A stretch of DNA of 64,000 nucleotides, from positions 1 to 64,000 of the forward strand of contig JACPPJ010000032.1 of assembly GCA_016191085.1 (NCBI GenBank), read 5' to 3'. Origin of the DNA: Acidobacteriota bacterium (GTDB lineage: Bacteria > Acidobacteriota > Terriglobia > 2-12-FULL-54-10). Shown here in pieces: positions 45,447 through 53,148 of this stretch. How positions within the stretch are numbered: position 1 is the first letter of the stretch; each line of letters opens with the position of its first letter. The notes beneath the pieces were generated by a model. It saw only the letters and a list, made by a program, of their open reading frames with translations. It was not told the DNA's origin and did no database searches. The position numbers and the translations under genes are program-made.

Positions 45447-46436
45447 CTGGAAAACTCTGCATTCACTCTGGCCACGCGCGGATCGGCGCTGGCGCTGACG
45501 CAATCGCACTGGGTCCAGGCGGAAATCGAGCGCACCGTCCCGGGCAGTCGTGTGGAGATTCTGACCATCCGCACCACCGGCGACAACATGGCTCATCAGC
45601 CGCTGCCGCAGATTGGGGGCAAAGGCCTCTTCACGAAAGAGATCGAGGATGCCCTCCTTGATCGCCGCGCGCATCTGGCCGTACACAGCCTCAAGGACCT
45701 GCCCACAGATCTTCCTGAAGGTTTAGTGCTGGCGTGTGTGCCAAGGCGCGAGGACTCCCGCGATGCTCTGATCAGCCGCACTGGAGCGCGGCTGAACGAG
45801 CTTCCACGAGGCGCGGTGATTGGCACCAGCAGTATCCGCCGCGCGGCGCAGTTGAAGCGCTTGCGGCCCGATCTGCGTATCGAGCCGCTGCGCGGAAATT
45901 TGGATACGCGACTGCGGAAGCTTCGCGAAACGGCGCTCGACGCAATCGTGCTGGCAGTGGCCGGGCTGCGGCGCATGGGACTCGATGCTGAGATCACAGA
46001 GATTTTGCCCGAGCAGATATTGTGCCCTGCTGTGGGGCAGGGAGCATTAGGGATCGAGGCCAGGGCCGATGACGCGCGCACGCTCAATGCGCTGGCCGCG
46101 CTAGAGGACGATTGGGCGCGGCTGACCGTGACGGCCGAGAGATCGCTCCTGAAAAGTCTTGGCGGCGGCTGCCAGATTCCGATAGCAGCCACCGTCGCCC
46201 GGCAGGACAATCGCATTAGCCTTACCGCCATAGTCATGCGGCCCGATGGCGGTGAGATGATCGCGATGGAAGAATTATCTACCTCCATTGCGAATTCCTC
46301 ACGGGCGGAGGCTATCTCGATTGCCGAGGCGCTTGGAAGGAAAACAGCGGAAAAACTGCTGGAGCTTGGAGCCGCCAGGCTTCTGGGAGAGGTGCCTGCT
46401 GGGCAACCGACCCTGCCCGCGCCTCAGGCGCCGTAA
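45447..46436 (+). CDS. hemC: Porphobilinogen deaminase (hydroxymethylbilane synthase) HemC, probable CTG start
   Basis: HemC joins four porphobilinogens into hydroxymethylbilane on a dipyrromethane cofactor. No ATG, GTG or TTG exists in frame before GTG 45552, but that start would remove the conserved TLATRGSALALTQSHWV. A CTG at 45447 has AAGGAG eight bases upstream (45433-45438) and restores the full 329-residue enzyme. With this start the catalytic Asp in HSLKDLP is residue 84 and the cofactor Cys in LGGGCQIPIA is residue 242, the same numbers as in the E. coli enzyme. Other motifs are GTSSIRRAAQL and RGNLDTRLRKL. It follows hemA by five bases, so it is co-transcribed. Confidence 0.93.
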   Translation: MENSAFTLATRGSALALTQSHWVQAEIERTVPGSRVEILTIRTTGDNMAHQPLPQIGGKGLFTKEIEDALLDRRAHLAVHSLKDLPTDLPEGLVLACVPRREDSRDALISRTGARLNELPRGAVIGTSSIRRAAQLKRLRPDLRIEPLRGNLDTRLRKLRETALDAIVLAVAGLRRMGLDAEITEILPEQILCPAVGQGALGIEARADDARTLNALAALEDDWARLTVTAERSLLKSLGGGCQIPIAATVARQDNRISLTAIVMRPDGGEMIAMEELSTSIANSSRAEAISIAEALGRKTAEKLLELGAARLLGEVPAGQPTLPAPQAP

Positions 46437-46492
46437 CAATATCAGAGCCGCGACTATGAAGGAGCGGGTGTGTAGCGAATCTGCCTGCCAGT

Positions 46493-46663
46493 CGGAAGGG
46501 CACGGTTTCAACCGTGCCGAAACCAGATTCCAAAGCGAGTGGCTTTAGCCACTGAGGGCCACTCTCGGGCGTTAATGGTCTCTGCGAATGAGTTGAGAAC
46601 CTCAGCGGCTGAAGCCGGTTTTTTGCGGTGGTATTCGGCATGGCTGAAGCCATGCCCTTTCGG
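46493..46663. repeat. Multi-hairpin REP-like element, copy D
   Basis: The ends CGGAAGGGCACGG and CATGCCCTTTCGG are near-perfect inverted repeats. Internal hairpins are GGCACGGTTTCAACCGTGCC, GTGGCTTTAGCCAC, CAGCGGCTGAAGCCGG and GGCATGGCTGAAGCCATGCC. It lies between hemC and a cupin gene and carries one complete version of each hairpin type. Confidence 0.9.
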
Positions 46664-46701
46664 ATTTCCAAGTTCCGGGTTTAACCGAAGAAGGAACGAT
46701 T

Positions 46702-47028
46702 GTGGAACATCTGCAAATAGAAGATCACGTAGAATTCTCAACCGCCAAACGCATTCGCAAGAAGCTGATCGGTTCGGGGAAAATGGTCGCCGAACTACTC
46801 TGCTACGAGCCCGGGCAAAGCACACCCGTGCACCAGCACCCGCAGCAGGATGAAATCTTTTATGTGCTGGAAGGGACCGGCAAACTCACCGTCAATGGTG
46901 AAGAGAGATCTATCACAGCAAAAAGCCTTATTCTAGTTCCAGCGCGAAGCCAACATGGCTTGGTCGCTGGAGACACTCGCCTGGTCATTCTTTTCTTCAA
47001 AGCTCCCGCCACCACTACCGCAGCCTGA
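46702..47028 (+). CDS. Small single-domain cupin protein
   Basis: The 108-residue product is a minimal cupin barrel: motif 1 is PGQSTPVHQHPQQDEIFYVLEG (metal-binding His-His and Glu) and motif 2 is ILVPARSQHGLVA (last His). It starts at GTG 46702 with AAGGAA six bases upstream. Such proteins bind a divalent metal and may be dioxygenases, isomerases or sensors; the substrate cannot be read here. It is unrelated to the heme genes upstream, from which it is separated by a REP-like element. Confidence 0.85.
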   Translation: MEHLQIEDHVEFSTAKRIRKKLIGSGKMVAELLCYEPGQSTPVHQHPQQDEIFYVLEGTGKLTVNGEERSITAKSLILVPARSQHGLVAGDTRLVILFFKAPATTTAA

Positions 47029-47066
47029 GCAGAGAAAATATCGAGCAGCACGGCTTGCCATGCGCG

Positions 47067-47096
47067 TTGTGAGCGTCTGCGGCTGGCTGCTACAAT
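47067..47096 (+). promoter_or_regulatory. Promoter for the FAD oxidoreductase gene
   Basis: TTGTGA (47067-47072) and TGCTACAAT (extended -10, TACAAT at 47091-47096) are separated by 18 bases. This is the most complete promoter match I find in the window. It lies about 40 bases before ATG 47139. Confidence 0.55.
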
Positions 47097-47138
47097 TTGA
47101 GCACGGACCCGTCGCCAGTCTCCGATGGCGAGGTGCTC

Positions 47139-48557
47139 ATGGCTTCCGGTGAATATGACGGAGTGGTGATCGGCTCGGGGCCCAACGGTCTTTCCGCGGC
47201 GATTACATTGGCGCGAGCTGGATGGAAGGTCCTCGTCATTGAGGAACAGGGCACCATCGGCGGCGGGGCGCGCAGCACCGAGCTGACGCTGCCGGGATTC
47301 ATACACGACGTGTGCTCGGCAGTCCATCCACTAGCCATCTCTTCACCTTTTTTTCGCACCCTGCCGCTATCCGAGTACGGTCTTGAATGGATATATCCGC
47401 CATATCCGGTTGCGCATCCGTTCGACGACGGAACGGCTGCCGTTTTGCAGCGCTCTGTCGAGCGAACGGCGGAATCATTAGGCGCCGATCGCGCTGCCTA
47501 CCTCGACCTGATGCAGGGACCGGTAGCTGATTGGGACGATCTGTCGCGTGTTCTCCTCGGCAAGCCTCAGTTGCCGGAGTATCCGCTGAAGCTGGCGCGC
47601 TTTGCGATGCACGCTGTGCGCTCGATCTCGCGACTGGCGTACAGCCATTTCCAGACGGAACGGGCGCGTGCGCTGTTTGCAGGCATCGCCGCTCACTCCA
47701 ACTTAAGTTTTGACAGAAGACCTAGCGCCGGGTTTGGGTTGGTGCTGGGCGCGGCCGGTCACGCTGTCGGCTGGCCCGTGCCGCGCGGCGGGTCGCAGCG
47801 AATCGCGGATGCGTTGTCGGCCTACCTTCGCTCCCTTGGCGGCAGCATCATCACAGGAACGTCCGTACGATCGCTCAGCGACATTCCTCCAGCACGAGCC
47901 GTACTGTGCGATGTGACTCCGCGGCAGTTGCTGAGGATTGCGGGGGATCGTCTACCGTCCGCGTATCGCAATGGGCTGGCCCGGTACCGCTACGCGCCTG
48001 GAGCGTTCAAGCTGGATTGGGCGTTGCGCGGCCCCATACCGTGGACAGCATCCGAATGTCTTAACGCAAGCACGGTGCACGTCGGCGGCAGCATGGAAGA
48101 AATGGCGGAGTCGGAGCGCGCGACATGGTCCGGGAGAATACCGGAGCGGCCGGTAATGATCGTGACGCAATCAAGCCTGTTTGACTCCAGCCGCGCACCC
48201 GCAGGCCGTCACACGGGTTGGGCATATTGCCACGTACCCAATGGCTGCATTGTCGATATGACCGAGCGAATGGAAGCGCAGATAGAGCGATTCGCTCCCG
48301 GGTTCCGCGGCCAGATCATGGCGCGGCACGTGTTCTCCCCAGCAAAGCTGGAACAGCACAATGCCAATCTGATTGGCGGGGACTTCATGGGTGGAGTCCA
48401 AGACCTGCGCCAGCTACTGTTCCGGCCTACACGGCATTGGTACTCGGCACAGGTGAAAGGGCTGTACCTTTGCTCGTCCTCCACACCGCCGGGCGGCGGT
48501 GTGCACGGCATGTGCGGCTTTTTCGCAGCCGAAGCGGCGCTCCGTGAGTGTGCGTGA
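47139..48557 (+). CDS. FAD-dependent phytoene-desaturase-like oxidoreductase
   Basis: The N-terminus has the dinucleotide-binding VVIGSGPNGLSAAITLARAG followed by VIEEQGTIGGGARSTEL, as in the CrtI/amine-oxidase superfamily. The C-terminus ends LYLCSSSTPPGGGVHGMCG, the second FAD-binding signature of phytoene-desaturase-like (COG1233) enzymes. At 472 residues the length is normal. No other carotenoid genes are nearby, so I would not call it CrtI; relatives act on unknown lipids or retinoids. ATG 47139 has GAGG upstream; TTG 47097 would lie on the promoter start site. Confidence 0.9.
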   Translation: MASGEYDGVVIGSGPNGLSAAITLARAGWKVLVIEEQGTIGGGARSTELTLPGFIHDVCSAVHPLAISSPFFRTLPLSEYGLEWIYPPYPVAHPFDDGTAAVLQRSVERTAESLGADRAAYLDLMQGPVADWDDLSRVLLGKPQLPEYPLKLARFAMHAVRSISRLAYSHFQTERARALFAGIAAHSNLSFDRRPSAGFGLVLGAAGHAVGWPVPRGGSQRIADALSAYLRSLGGSIITGTSVRSLSDIPPARAVLCDVTPRQLLRIAGDRLPSAYRNGLARYRYAPGAFKLDWALRGPIPWTASECLNASTVHVGGSMEEMAESERATWSGRIPERPVMIVTQSSLFDSSRAPAGRHTGWAYCHVPNGCIVDMTERMEAQIERFAPGFRGQIMARHVFSPAKLEQHNANLIGGDFMGGVQDLRQLLFRPTRHWYSAQVKGLYLCSSSTPPGGGVHGMCGFFAAEAALRECA

Positions 48558-48562
48558 TGTAA

Positions 48563-49027
48563 TCACGCCGCGCGTCGGTGAATCTGCTGTCCTTTAGTGC
48601 GGACTGCTTTGCGCGCCGCTGCGCGACGGTTCGCCGGGCCGCGTTCTCGCGCCGATGAACGTGCTTGCCGCGACAGTGCCTGATGAGATGCGGCTGAACG
48701 CCCTTCGCGCTTTAATGCGGTTCTTCTGGCTTGGGAACGCCGCGCTGAAGTCTTGGTTTGGCCCTTTTGCCCGCGCTCCAAATCGCGTTGCGCTTTTGCT
48801 CGGGTGGCTTGCGATGTTTTGCCTTCGCTCGGCGGGGGCAATTTCACGCCCGCTCGTCTGGCTTTCGAAAGTCCGATGGCGATTGCTTGTTTGGGGTTCC
48901 GCGCCCCGTGCTTGCCGCGCCGGATATGCTCCATCTCTTCTTTAACGAATTCACCGGCCTGGGTGCTTGGCGCCTTCCCCTGCCGCTTGTCCTTGCGGGC
49001 TCGTTCCAAAGTTCTCTTTTCTGGCAT
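48563..49027 (-). CDS. Small basic protein with a DUF6496-like core
   Basis: The 154-residue product is very rich in Arg, Lys and Ala. Its first 75 residues hold a conserved core, GEFVKEEMEHIRRGKHGARN followed by KQAIAIGLSKARRAGVKLPP, which resembles DUF6496 proteins. The rest is a low-complexity basic tail (ARRSQARRTALKREGRSAAS) that recalls histone-like or nucleic-acid-binding tails. ATG 49027 is fixed by GGAGGAG just upstream; a longer start would have none. Nucleoid or RNA binding is inference from charge. Transcription converges with the oxidoreductase gene only six bases away. Confidence 0.78.
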   Translation of the reverse strand: MPEKRTLERARKDKRQGKAPSTQAGEFVKEEMEHIRRGKHGARNPKQAIAIGLSKARRAGVKLPPPSEGKTSQATRAKAQRDLERGQKGQTKTSARRSQARRTALKREGRSAASHQALSRQARSSARERGPANRRAAARKAVRTKGQQIHRRAA

Positions 49028-49146
49028 GGTCTCCTCCGCGTGAATGTACAGTTGTTTAGATTCATCGCAGTTGGTGGCGGAGCGCATGCAATGCACGCAA
49101 TAACAGATCGCCTTGAAAGAGACGCTACGGCTGAATGGTATTGGCA

Positions 49147-49152
49147 TATAAT
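49147..49152 (+). promoter_or_regulatory. -10 box (TATAAT) before the hibernation-factor fusion
   Basis: GGCATATAAT lies 134 bases before ATG 49286, with no -35 box at a normal distance. The leader has no other gene. Confidence 0.35.
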
Positions 49153-49285
49153 GAAGTTGTGGAACGGAGTTGCACGCATGTGCTTAAATCCGGCAGTTGC
49201 CATGGCCGCATTTCTTCATCCGCACGCTTCAGCTTGCAGGTCCCCTTTTCTGCGATTCTAATAAAGTCACTTCAGGAGCCGTACC

Positions 49286-50188
49286 ATGCAAGTACACTTC
49301 AGTTATCAGCACGGTTCTCCCCATCAGGAATTAGAAAAAATCATTGATATGCACATACGTAAACTTGAGAAGTTGCTGGTCCGCTTTTCTCCAGACCTGG
49401 TGCATTTACATGGGGTAGTCGAGTTTGGCACGCCCAAATCGGGTACGGGTTGTTCATTGAACTTGTGGTTGCCCACGGCGCGGATACATGCCAGGGAGCG
49501 GGGCAAGGACGTTCCGGCAGCACTGCGGGCCTCTTTTGAACACATTGAAGACCAGTTGAAAAAGCACAAGGAAGTGCTCCGCCGCGAGGGGGAATGGAAA
49601 CGCAAACGATACCGTGGGGAACGTGAAGAGGCGAAAGCGCAGGAAGGTGAGCTGCGGGTTCAGGACCGGCAGCAAGTACGCGAATACCTCGACCAGGTGC
49701 TTCCACAGTTGCGAATCTTTATTCAACGCGAAATTAGATTTCAGGAATTGAGCGGCACGTTGGCACCTGGAGCAGTGCAAGAAGAAGAGATCGTCAACGA
49801 GGTTGTAGCCTCGGCACTCGAAAATCACAAGGGCTTCTCCGATGAGCCCGCGCCTTACCACATATTGCTAAGGGACGCGATTCACGCCCTCAATGGTGCG
49901 CTGCCCAGGGTTGAGTCGGCTTCCCGGCAGGCTGCCAGCGACTCAGGCGACTATGCAGTCACGGCAGAAACCGATCCGGTGGACGCGTTTCTGGCGTTGT
50001 TGCCGGCAAAGAAGCGACAGATATACGTTCTCCACGCGCTCGAGGGGTTCACGTTCGATGAGGCTGCTCAGGTACTAGGTCAGTTGCCCAGCGAAGTCGA
50101 AGAGGCGTTTCGAGAAGTGAGCCGCGAGGTCTCCGCAGCCATTCAGGGTACCCGGTCTTCCGGCACGGCACCAAAGCGTTCAGCATAG
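49286..50188 (+). CDS. HPF/RaiA ribosome-hibernation domain fused to a sigma-70-like domain
   Basis: Residues 1-100 match the HPF/RaiA (sigma-54 modulation) fold that occupies the 30S decoding site in stationary phase: VHFSYQHGSPHQELEKIIDM, LHGVVEFGTPKSGTGCSLNL, ARERGKDVPAALRASFEHIE. A charged linker (100-135) follows. The second half then resembles an ECF sigma factor: a region-2-like IVNEVVASALENHKGFSDEP and a region-4-like LLPAKKRQIYVLHALEGFTF-DEAAQVLGQLPSEVEEAF helix-turn-helix. In long HPF the C-terminal domain is a dimerisation domain; here it is replaced. ATG 49286 has AGGAG seven bases upstream. A hairpin at 50200 ends the unit. The fusion could couple ribosome state to transcription, which is inference. 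Confidence 0.85.
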   Translation: MQVHFSYQHGSPHQELEKIIDMHIRKLEKLLVRFSPDLVHLHGVVEFGTPKSGTGCSLNLWLPTARIHARERGKDVPAALRASFEHIEDQLKKHKEVLRREGEWKRKRYRGEREEAKAQEGELRVQDRQQVREYLDQVLPQLRIFIQREIRFQELSGTLAPGAVQEEEIVNEVVASALENHKGFSDEPAPYHILLRDAIHALNGALPRVESASRQAASDSGDYAVTAETDPVDAFLALLPAKKRQIYVLHALEGFTFDEAAQVLGQLPSEVEEAFREVSREVSAAIQGTRSSGTAPKRSA

Positions 50189-50199
50189 CTTAGCGATTG

Positions 50200-50229
50200 G
50201 GTTCCGCAGATTGGCTTGTCTGCGGAACC
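50200..50229 (+). terminator. Hairpin after the hibernation-factor fusion
   Basis: GGTTCCGCAGA pairs perfectly over 11 bases with TCTGCGGAACC (loop TTGGCTTG), 11 bases after the stop. No T-tract follows. Confidence 0.6.
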
Positions 50230-50319
50230 TGCCACTCCTCATGCCGACATTGCAGCCCAAAAGTGATTCACTGGGACCCTCAATGGGGACCGATTACCGA
50301 GGACGCGATGACGCACATG

Positions 50320-50480
50320 CTAGAGCATTTCTCCTGTTACTGTAGATTATAGCCGCAATGGCGAAACCAAGCGGACGCGTCACGCCGACGCAAATCGTCC
50401 GAGTGCGCCTTCGCCATCGCCTTGTTTGTCGCAACCGAATCGCCTCACCATAATATACACCATCAGGAGAAATGCTCTAG
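50320..50480. repeat. MITE-like element with 17-base perfect inverted ends
   Basis: CTAGAGCATTTCTCCTG (50320-50336) and its exact reverse complement (50464-50480) flank 127 bases. The next 16 bases inward still match at about 11 positions. The interior has no transposase gene. The right end covers the 5' end of the cupin reading frame that follows. Confidence 0.75.
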
Positions 50481-50716
50481 AATACGAAGGTTACACAGTC
50501 TCAAAATACCACTATGCGCCTGGCGTCTTGTTCCCCATGCACACGCACGCGCAGGACAAGAAAAACACAGTGTTGCGCGGTCGCCTTCACATTGCATGGG
50601 AGGGTGGCGATGCGGTTCTTGAATCCGGCGATATGATTGAAATCCCGGCCGGGTGCCGCCACAGTGCGGAAGTGGTGGGAAGCGAAGGTGTGATCAGTTT
50701 GGACGCCACGCGGTAG
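50426..50716 (+). CDS. Small cupin protein, 5' end within an inverted-repeat element
   Basis: Residues 25-96 form a clear cupin: LFPMHTHAQDKKNTVLRGRL with the metal-binding His-His pair, then GDMIEIPAGCRHSAEVVGSE with the last His. The conserved part begins near LEYEGYTVSKYHYAPG at about 50480. The first 18 codons are encoded by the flanking inverted-repeat element. No ATG or GTG exists in frame before the core; TTG 50426 has no good ribosome-binding site. The AGGAGAAATG in the element starts a different frame that stops at once. The gene may have lost its native start through insertion, or may use a non-standard start. Confidence 0.65.
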   Translation: MSQPNRLTIIYTIRRNALEYEGYTVSKYHYAPGVLFPMHTHAQDKKNTVLRGRLHIAWEGGDAVLESGDMIEIPAGCRHSAEVVGSEGVISLDATR

Positions 50717-50745
50717 CAGCGGCGATTCGGTCGCAACATTTCAGG

Positions 50746-53043
50746 CTACGTTTCAATTCTCAAGAACAGATACAGACCGCCTAATCCGAATACCAGGTTC
50801 GGCGACCAAGCCGCGGCGACGGCTGACAACTCGTTCAGGTTGCCGAGTGCTTCAAAGAGGCTACTGACAGCCCAATACACGATAGCAATGCCGATGCTCA
50901 GCGCAATCCCGGTGAGAGCGCCTTTTTTCCCGACTGAAAATGCAAACGGCATCCCGATCAGCGCCATGATGAACGCAAAAAGCGGGAAGGAAAACTTCTT
51001 GTGAATTTGCACCGTGAGAGGTACAACATCAAAACCGCTCTGCTTCAAATCCTGTAAATACGCCCGCAGTTGAATGAAGTTCATCTGCGATGACTGTTTC
51101 ACTTCTTTCCGGAAGTAGGACGGATCTTCGCGCAATTCGGGGAACAGCCGTACTTGAAAGTTCTCATAATCCTGCAGATTGTCATTGCGTAGATCACGTA
51201 CCCAGCCGTCCTCAAATACCCATCCACCGAGCGACTGTTCCCAGACCGCGCGGCTGGCTGAGATGCGCCGCGTTAACTGAAAGGTCTGGGGATCCAACTC
51301 GAAAACCGTTACGCCGCCCAGAACCCGCTCGGCCGGATCAAAGACTTTGTAGTAATAAATCCACGAACCTTTGCCGAACATCCACTGCCGGTCGGGACGG
51401 TAAAACGTCTGTGCCGGACGGCCTTTGATGCGGTTGCGGATAGCGTCCTGGATTTGATTCGACCCCGGTACATAAAAATGGTCGAAAAAGAACATTCCGG
51501 CGCTGAGCAAACCAGAGATGAGAAACACGGGAAGACTGAGCCGATACAGGCTGATCCCTGAAGCCTTCATAGCCGTGATCTCGTTCCGCTGCGTCAGCAG
51601 GCTGAAGCTGATAAGGATGGCGAGCAGCACGCTCAACGGGGTTGTCACGTAGATCAGTTGAGGCGTCAGATGTATGAAGTAATCGACGACTAGACCGATT
51701 GGGATCTCATTACGTATGACGTCGTTCAGCAGATCGACGAAGAAGCTGACTACCTCCGTGAGAACAATGAGTGCTGCAAGCGTGACTACCAGGTAAAACA
51801 AAAAGAGCTTGGTGATATAGCTATCGAGAATGAGCGGGAAAGTTGAGAGTCTGCGGTTTGCAGCGCCTGCCGCGCCTCCCTTCCGCGCGAACAGAGCAGA
51901 CACTCGCCGCTTCAGCGACTCCATCAGCTCAGATAAATATGTGATCCACCCGAACCATGGCGTTACGGCATCCACCCTTGCGATCAAGAAAGCTCCCAAG
52001 GCGGCAAAGAATACGTTGGCCATCCACACTCCCGTCCAAGGTGGCAGCCAGCCCTGGCGCGCAAGGCTGATGCCGCCGATGAACAGCGAGTAATAGATCA
52101 GCACGATCAGAACCGCGAGCACCACACCCGTGGACTTGCCACCGCGGCTGGACGACAGGCCTAACGGGATTCCCGCCAGCGCAAACACTATGGACGCGAG
52201 TGGAATCGCGATTCGGCGATGAAACTCGATGCGTGCCTCGATCCACTGCGGATCGGATCGTGGAGCGTTATAAAGATCAGCCGTTGAACGCTGCGCATTC
52301 GGCTTGACGGAAGTAGGCGGTGGCGGAGGCATCTCGATGGGAATGTCGGTCTCGGAAAAATTGGCCACCGAATACTCGTTCTTGTCGGGCGAGACTTCGT
52401 GAATGTTTCCTCGCGCCAGGTGAAGCTGCAGTTGGTTCTGAGCCGAGTCGCTCATCAGCATGCCCTCTTGCGCAATCGTTATCTTCGGGCCTGCCGGATT
52501 CGATACATCTGCCAAGAACACTCCTCGCCATGCGGGATTAGGCCCGCTAATTACATCTTGCACATAGACGACGAGGTTGGGAAGATTCTCTTCGAAGACA
52601 CGCGGCCTCACCGTCGCAGAGATGTGCCGCAGACCAATTTCCCGCTCGATTTGCACGCGCATTCGATTTGCGGATGGAGCTGCCCAGACGGACAGCCACA
52701 ATGCAAGAGCGCATCCCAGCAAAGCGAACAGCCCTAGTGGAAGCAAGAATGAGCGTACGCCCATGCCGGCTGCACGCAGCGCTACAACCTCCCCTTCGCT
52801 TGCCATACGGCTTAGCGTAATTAATATTCCGATTAAGATTGCCACCGGAACAGTAAAATTCAGCAACGCTGGGAACGACAGCAGAAACAAGGACGCGATA
52901 CTGCGTGCGAAAGCACTTTCGCGTAAGAGAAGTTCGATCAGCCGGTTGGTGTCTCGCAGAAACAGCACGAATGTGAACAGAAGAAGCCCGAGCAGTGCAT
53001 GAGACAACGTCTCTTTCAAAATCTGCCGGTGGAGAATTCGCAC
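50746..53043 (-). CDS. lptFG: LptF-LptG fusion, LPS-export permease in one chain
   Basis: The 765-residue protein contains two complete YjgP/YjgQ-type permease units. The first (about 1-365) starts ILHRQILKETLSHALLGLLL, has the coupling-helix motif VALRAAGMGVRSFLLPLGL, a periplasmic beta-jellyroll and IPLASIVFALAGIPLGLS. The second (about 400-765) starts LDSYITKLFLFYLVVTLAAL and has ITAMKASGISLYRLSLPVFL, another jellyroll and FPLFAFIMALIGMPFAFSVG. LptF and LptG are normally separate chains that pair with LptB ATPase to extract LPS from the inner membrane. The linker (365-400) is Ala/Arg-rich. No stop or frameshift separates the halves. No other lpt gene is adjacent. Confidence 0.92.
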   Translation of the reverse strand: MRILHRQILKETLSHALLGLLLFTFVLFLRDTNRLIELLLRESAFARSIASLFLLSFPALLNFTVPVAILIGILITLSRMASEGEVVALRAAGMGVRSFLLPLGLFALLGCALALWLSVWAAPSANRMRVQIEREIGLRHISATVRPRVFEENLPNLVVYVQDVISGPNPAWRGVFLADVSNPAGPKITIAQEGMLMSDSAQNQLQLHLARGNIHEVSPDKNEYSVANFSETDIPIEMPPPPPTSVKPNAQRSTADLYNAPRSDPQWIEARIEFHRRIAIPLASIVFALAGIPLGLSSSRGGKSTGVVLAVLIVLIYYSLFIGGISLARQGWLPPWTGVWMANVFFAALGAFLIARVDAVTPWFGWITYLSELMESLKRRVSALFARKGGAAGAANRRLSTFPLILDSYITKLFLFYLVVTLAALIVLTEVVSFFVDLLNDVIRNEIPIGLVVDYFIHLTPQLIYVTTPLSVLLAILISFSLLTQRNEITAMKASGISLYRLSLPVFLISGLLSAGMFFFDHFYVPGSNQIQDAIRNRIKGRPAQTFYRPDRQWMFGKGSWIYYYKVFDPAERVLGGVTVFELDPQTFQLTRRISASRAVWEQSLGGWVFEDGWVRDLRNDNLQDYENFQVRLFPELREDPSYFRKEVKQSSQMNFIQLRAYLQDLKQSGFDVVPLTVQIHKKFSFPLFAFIMALIGMPFAFSVGKKGALTGIALSIGIAIVYWAVSSLFEALGNLNELSAVAAAWSPNLVFGLGGLYLFLRIET

Positions 53044-53148
53044 TTATTGCCGCTCCTGGAGCATTCAAAGGATGGGAAATTGTAGCATACTGTCGAAAAG
53101 CGCTTCTGAAGCGCGCGCGCGAGAGCCGTGCCCTATGGATGGTGAAAA

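Noticed and set aside
44158-45462. 434-codon open frame opposite hemA
   Set aside because: It is the antisense shadow of a strongly conserved hemA gene and has no family motifs.
45552-45554. GTG as the start of hemC
   Set aside because: It would delete the conserved N-terminal ATRGS region; CTG 45447 with a good ribosome-binding site restores it.
42769-46663. REP-like copies C and D as ends of a composite transposon carrying ccsA-hemA-hemC
   Set aside because: The enclosed genes are housekeeping genes in normal order, there is no transposase, and two other copies lie far away.
48655-49261. Open frames on the plus strand over the small basic protein
   Set aside because: They are shadows of the Arg/Lys-rich minus-strand gene, which has GGAGGAG before its ATG.
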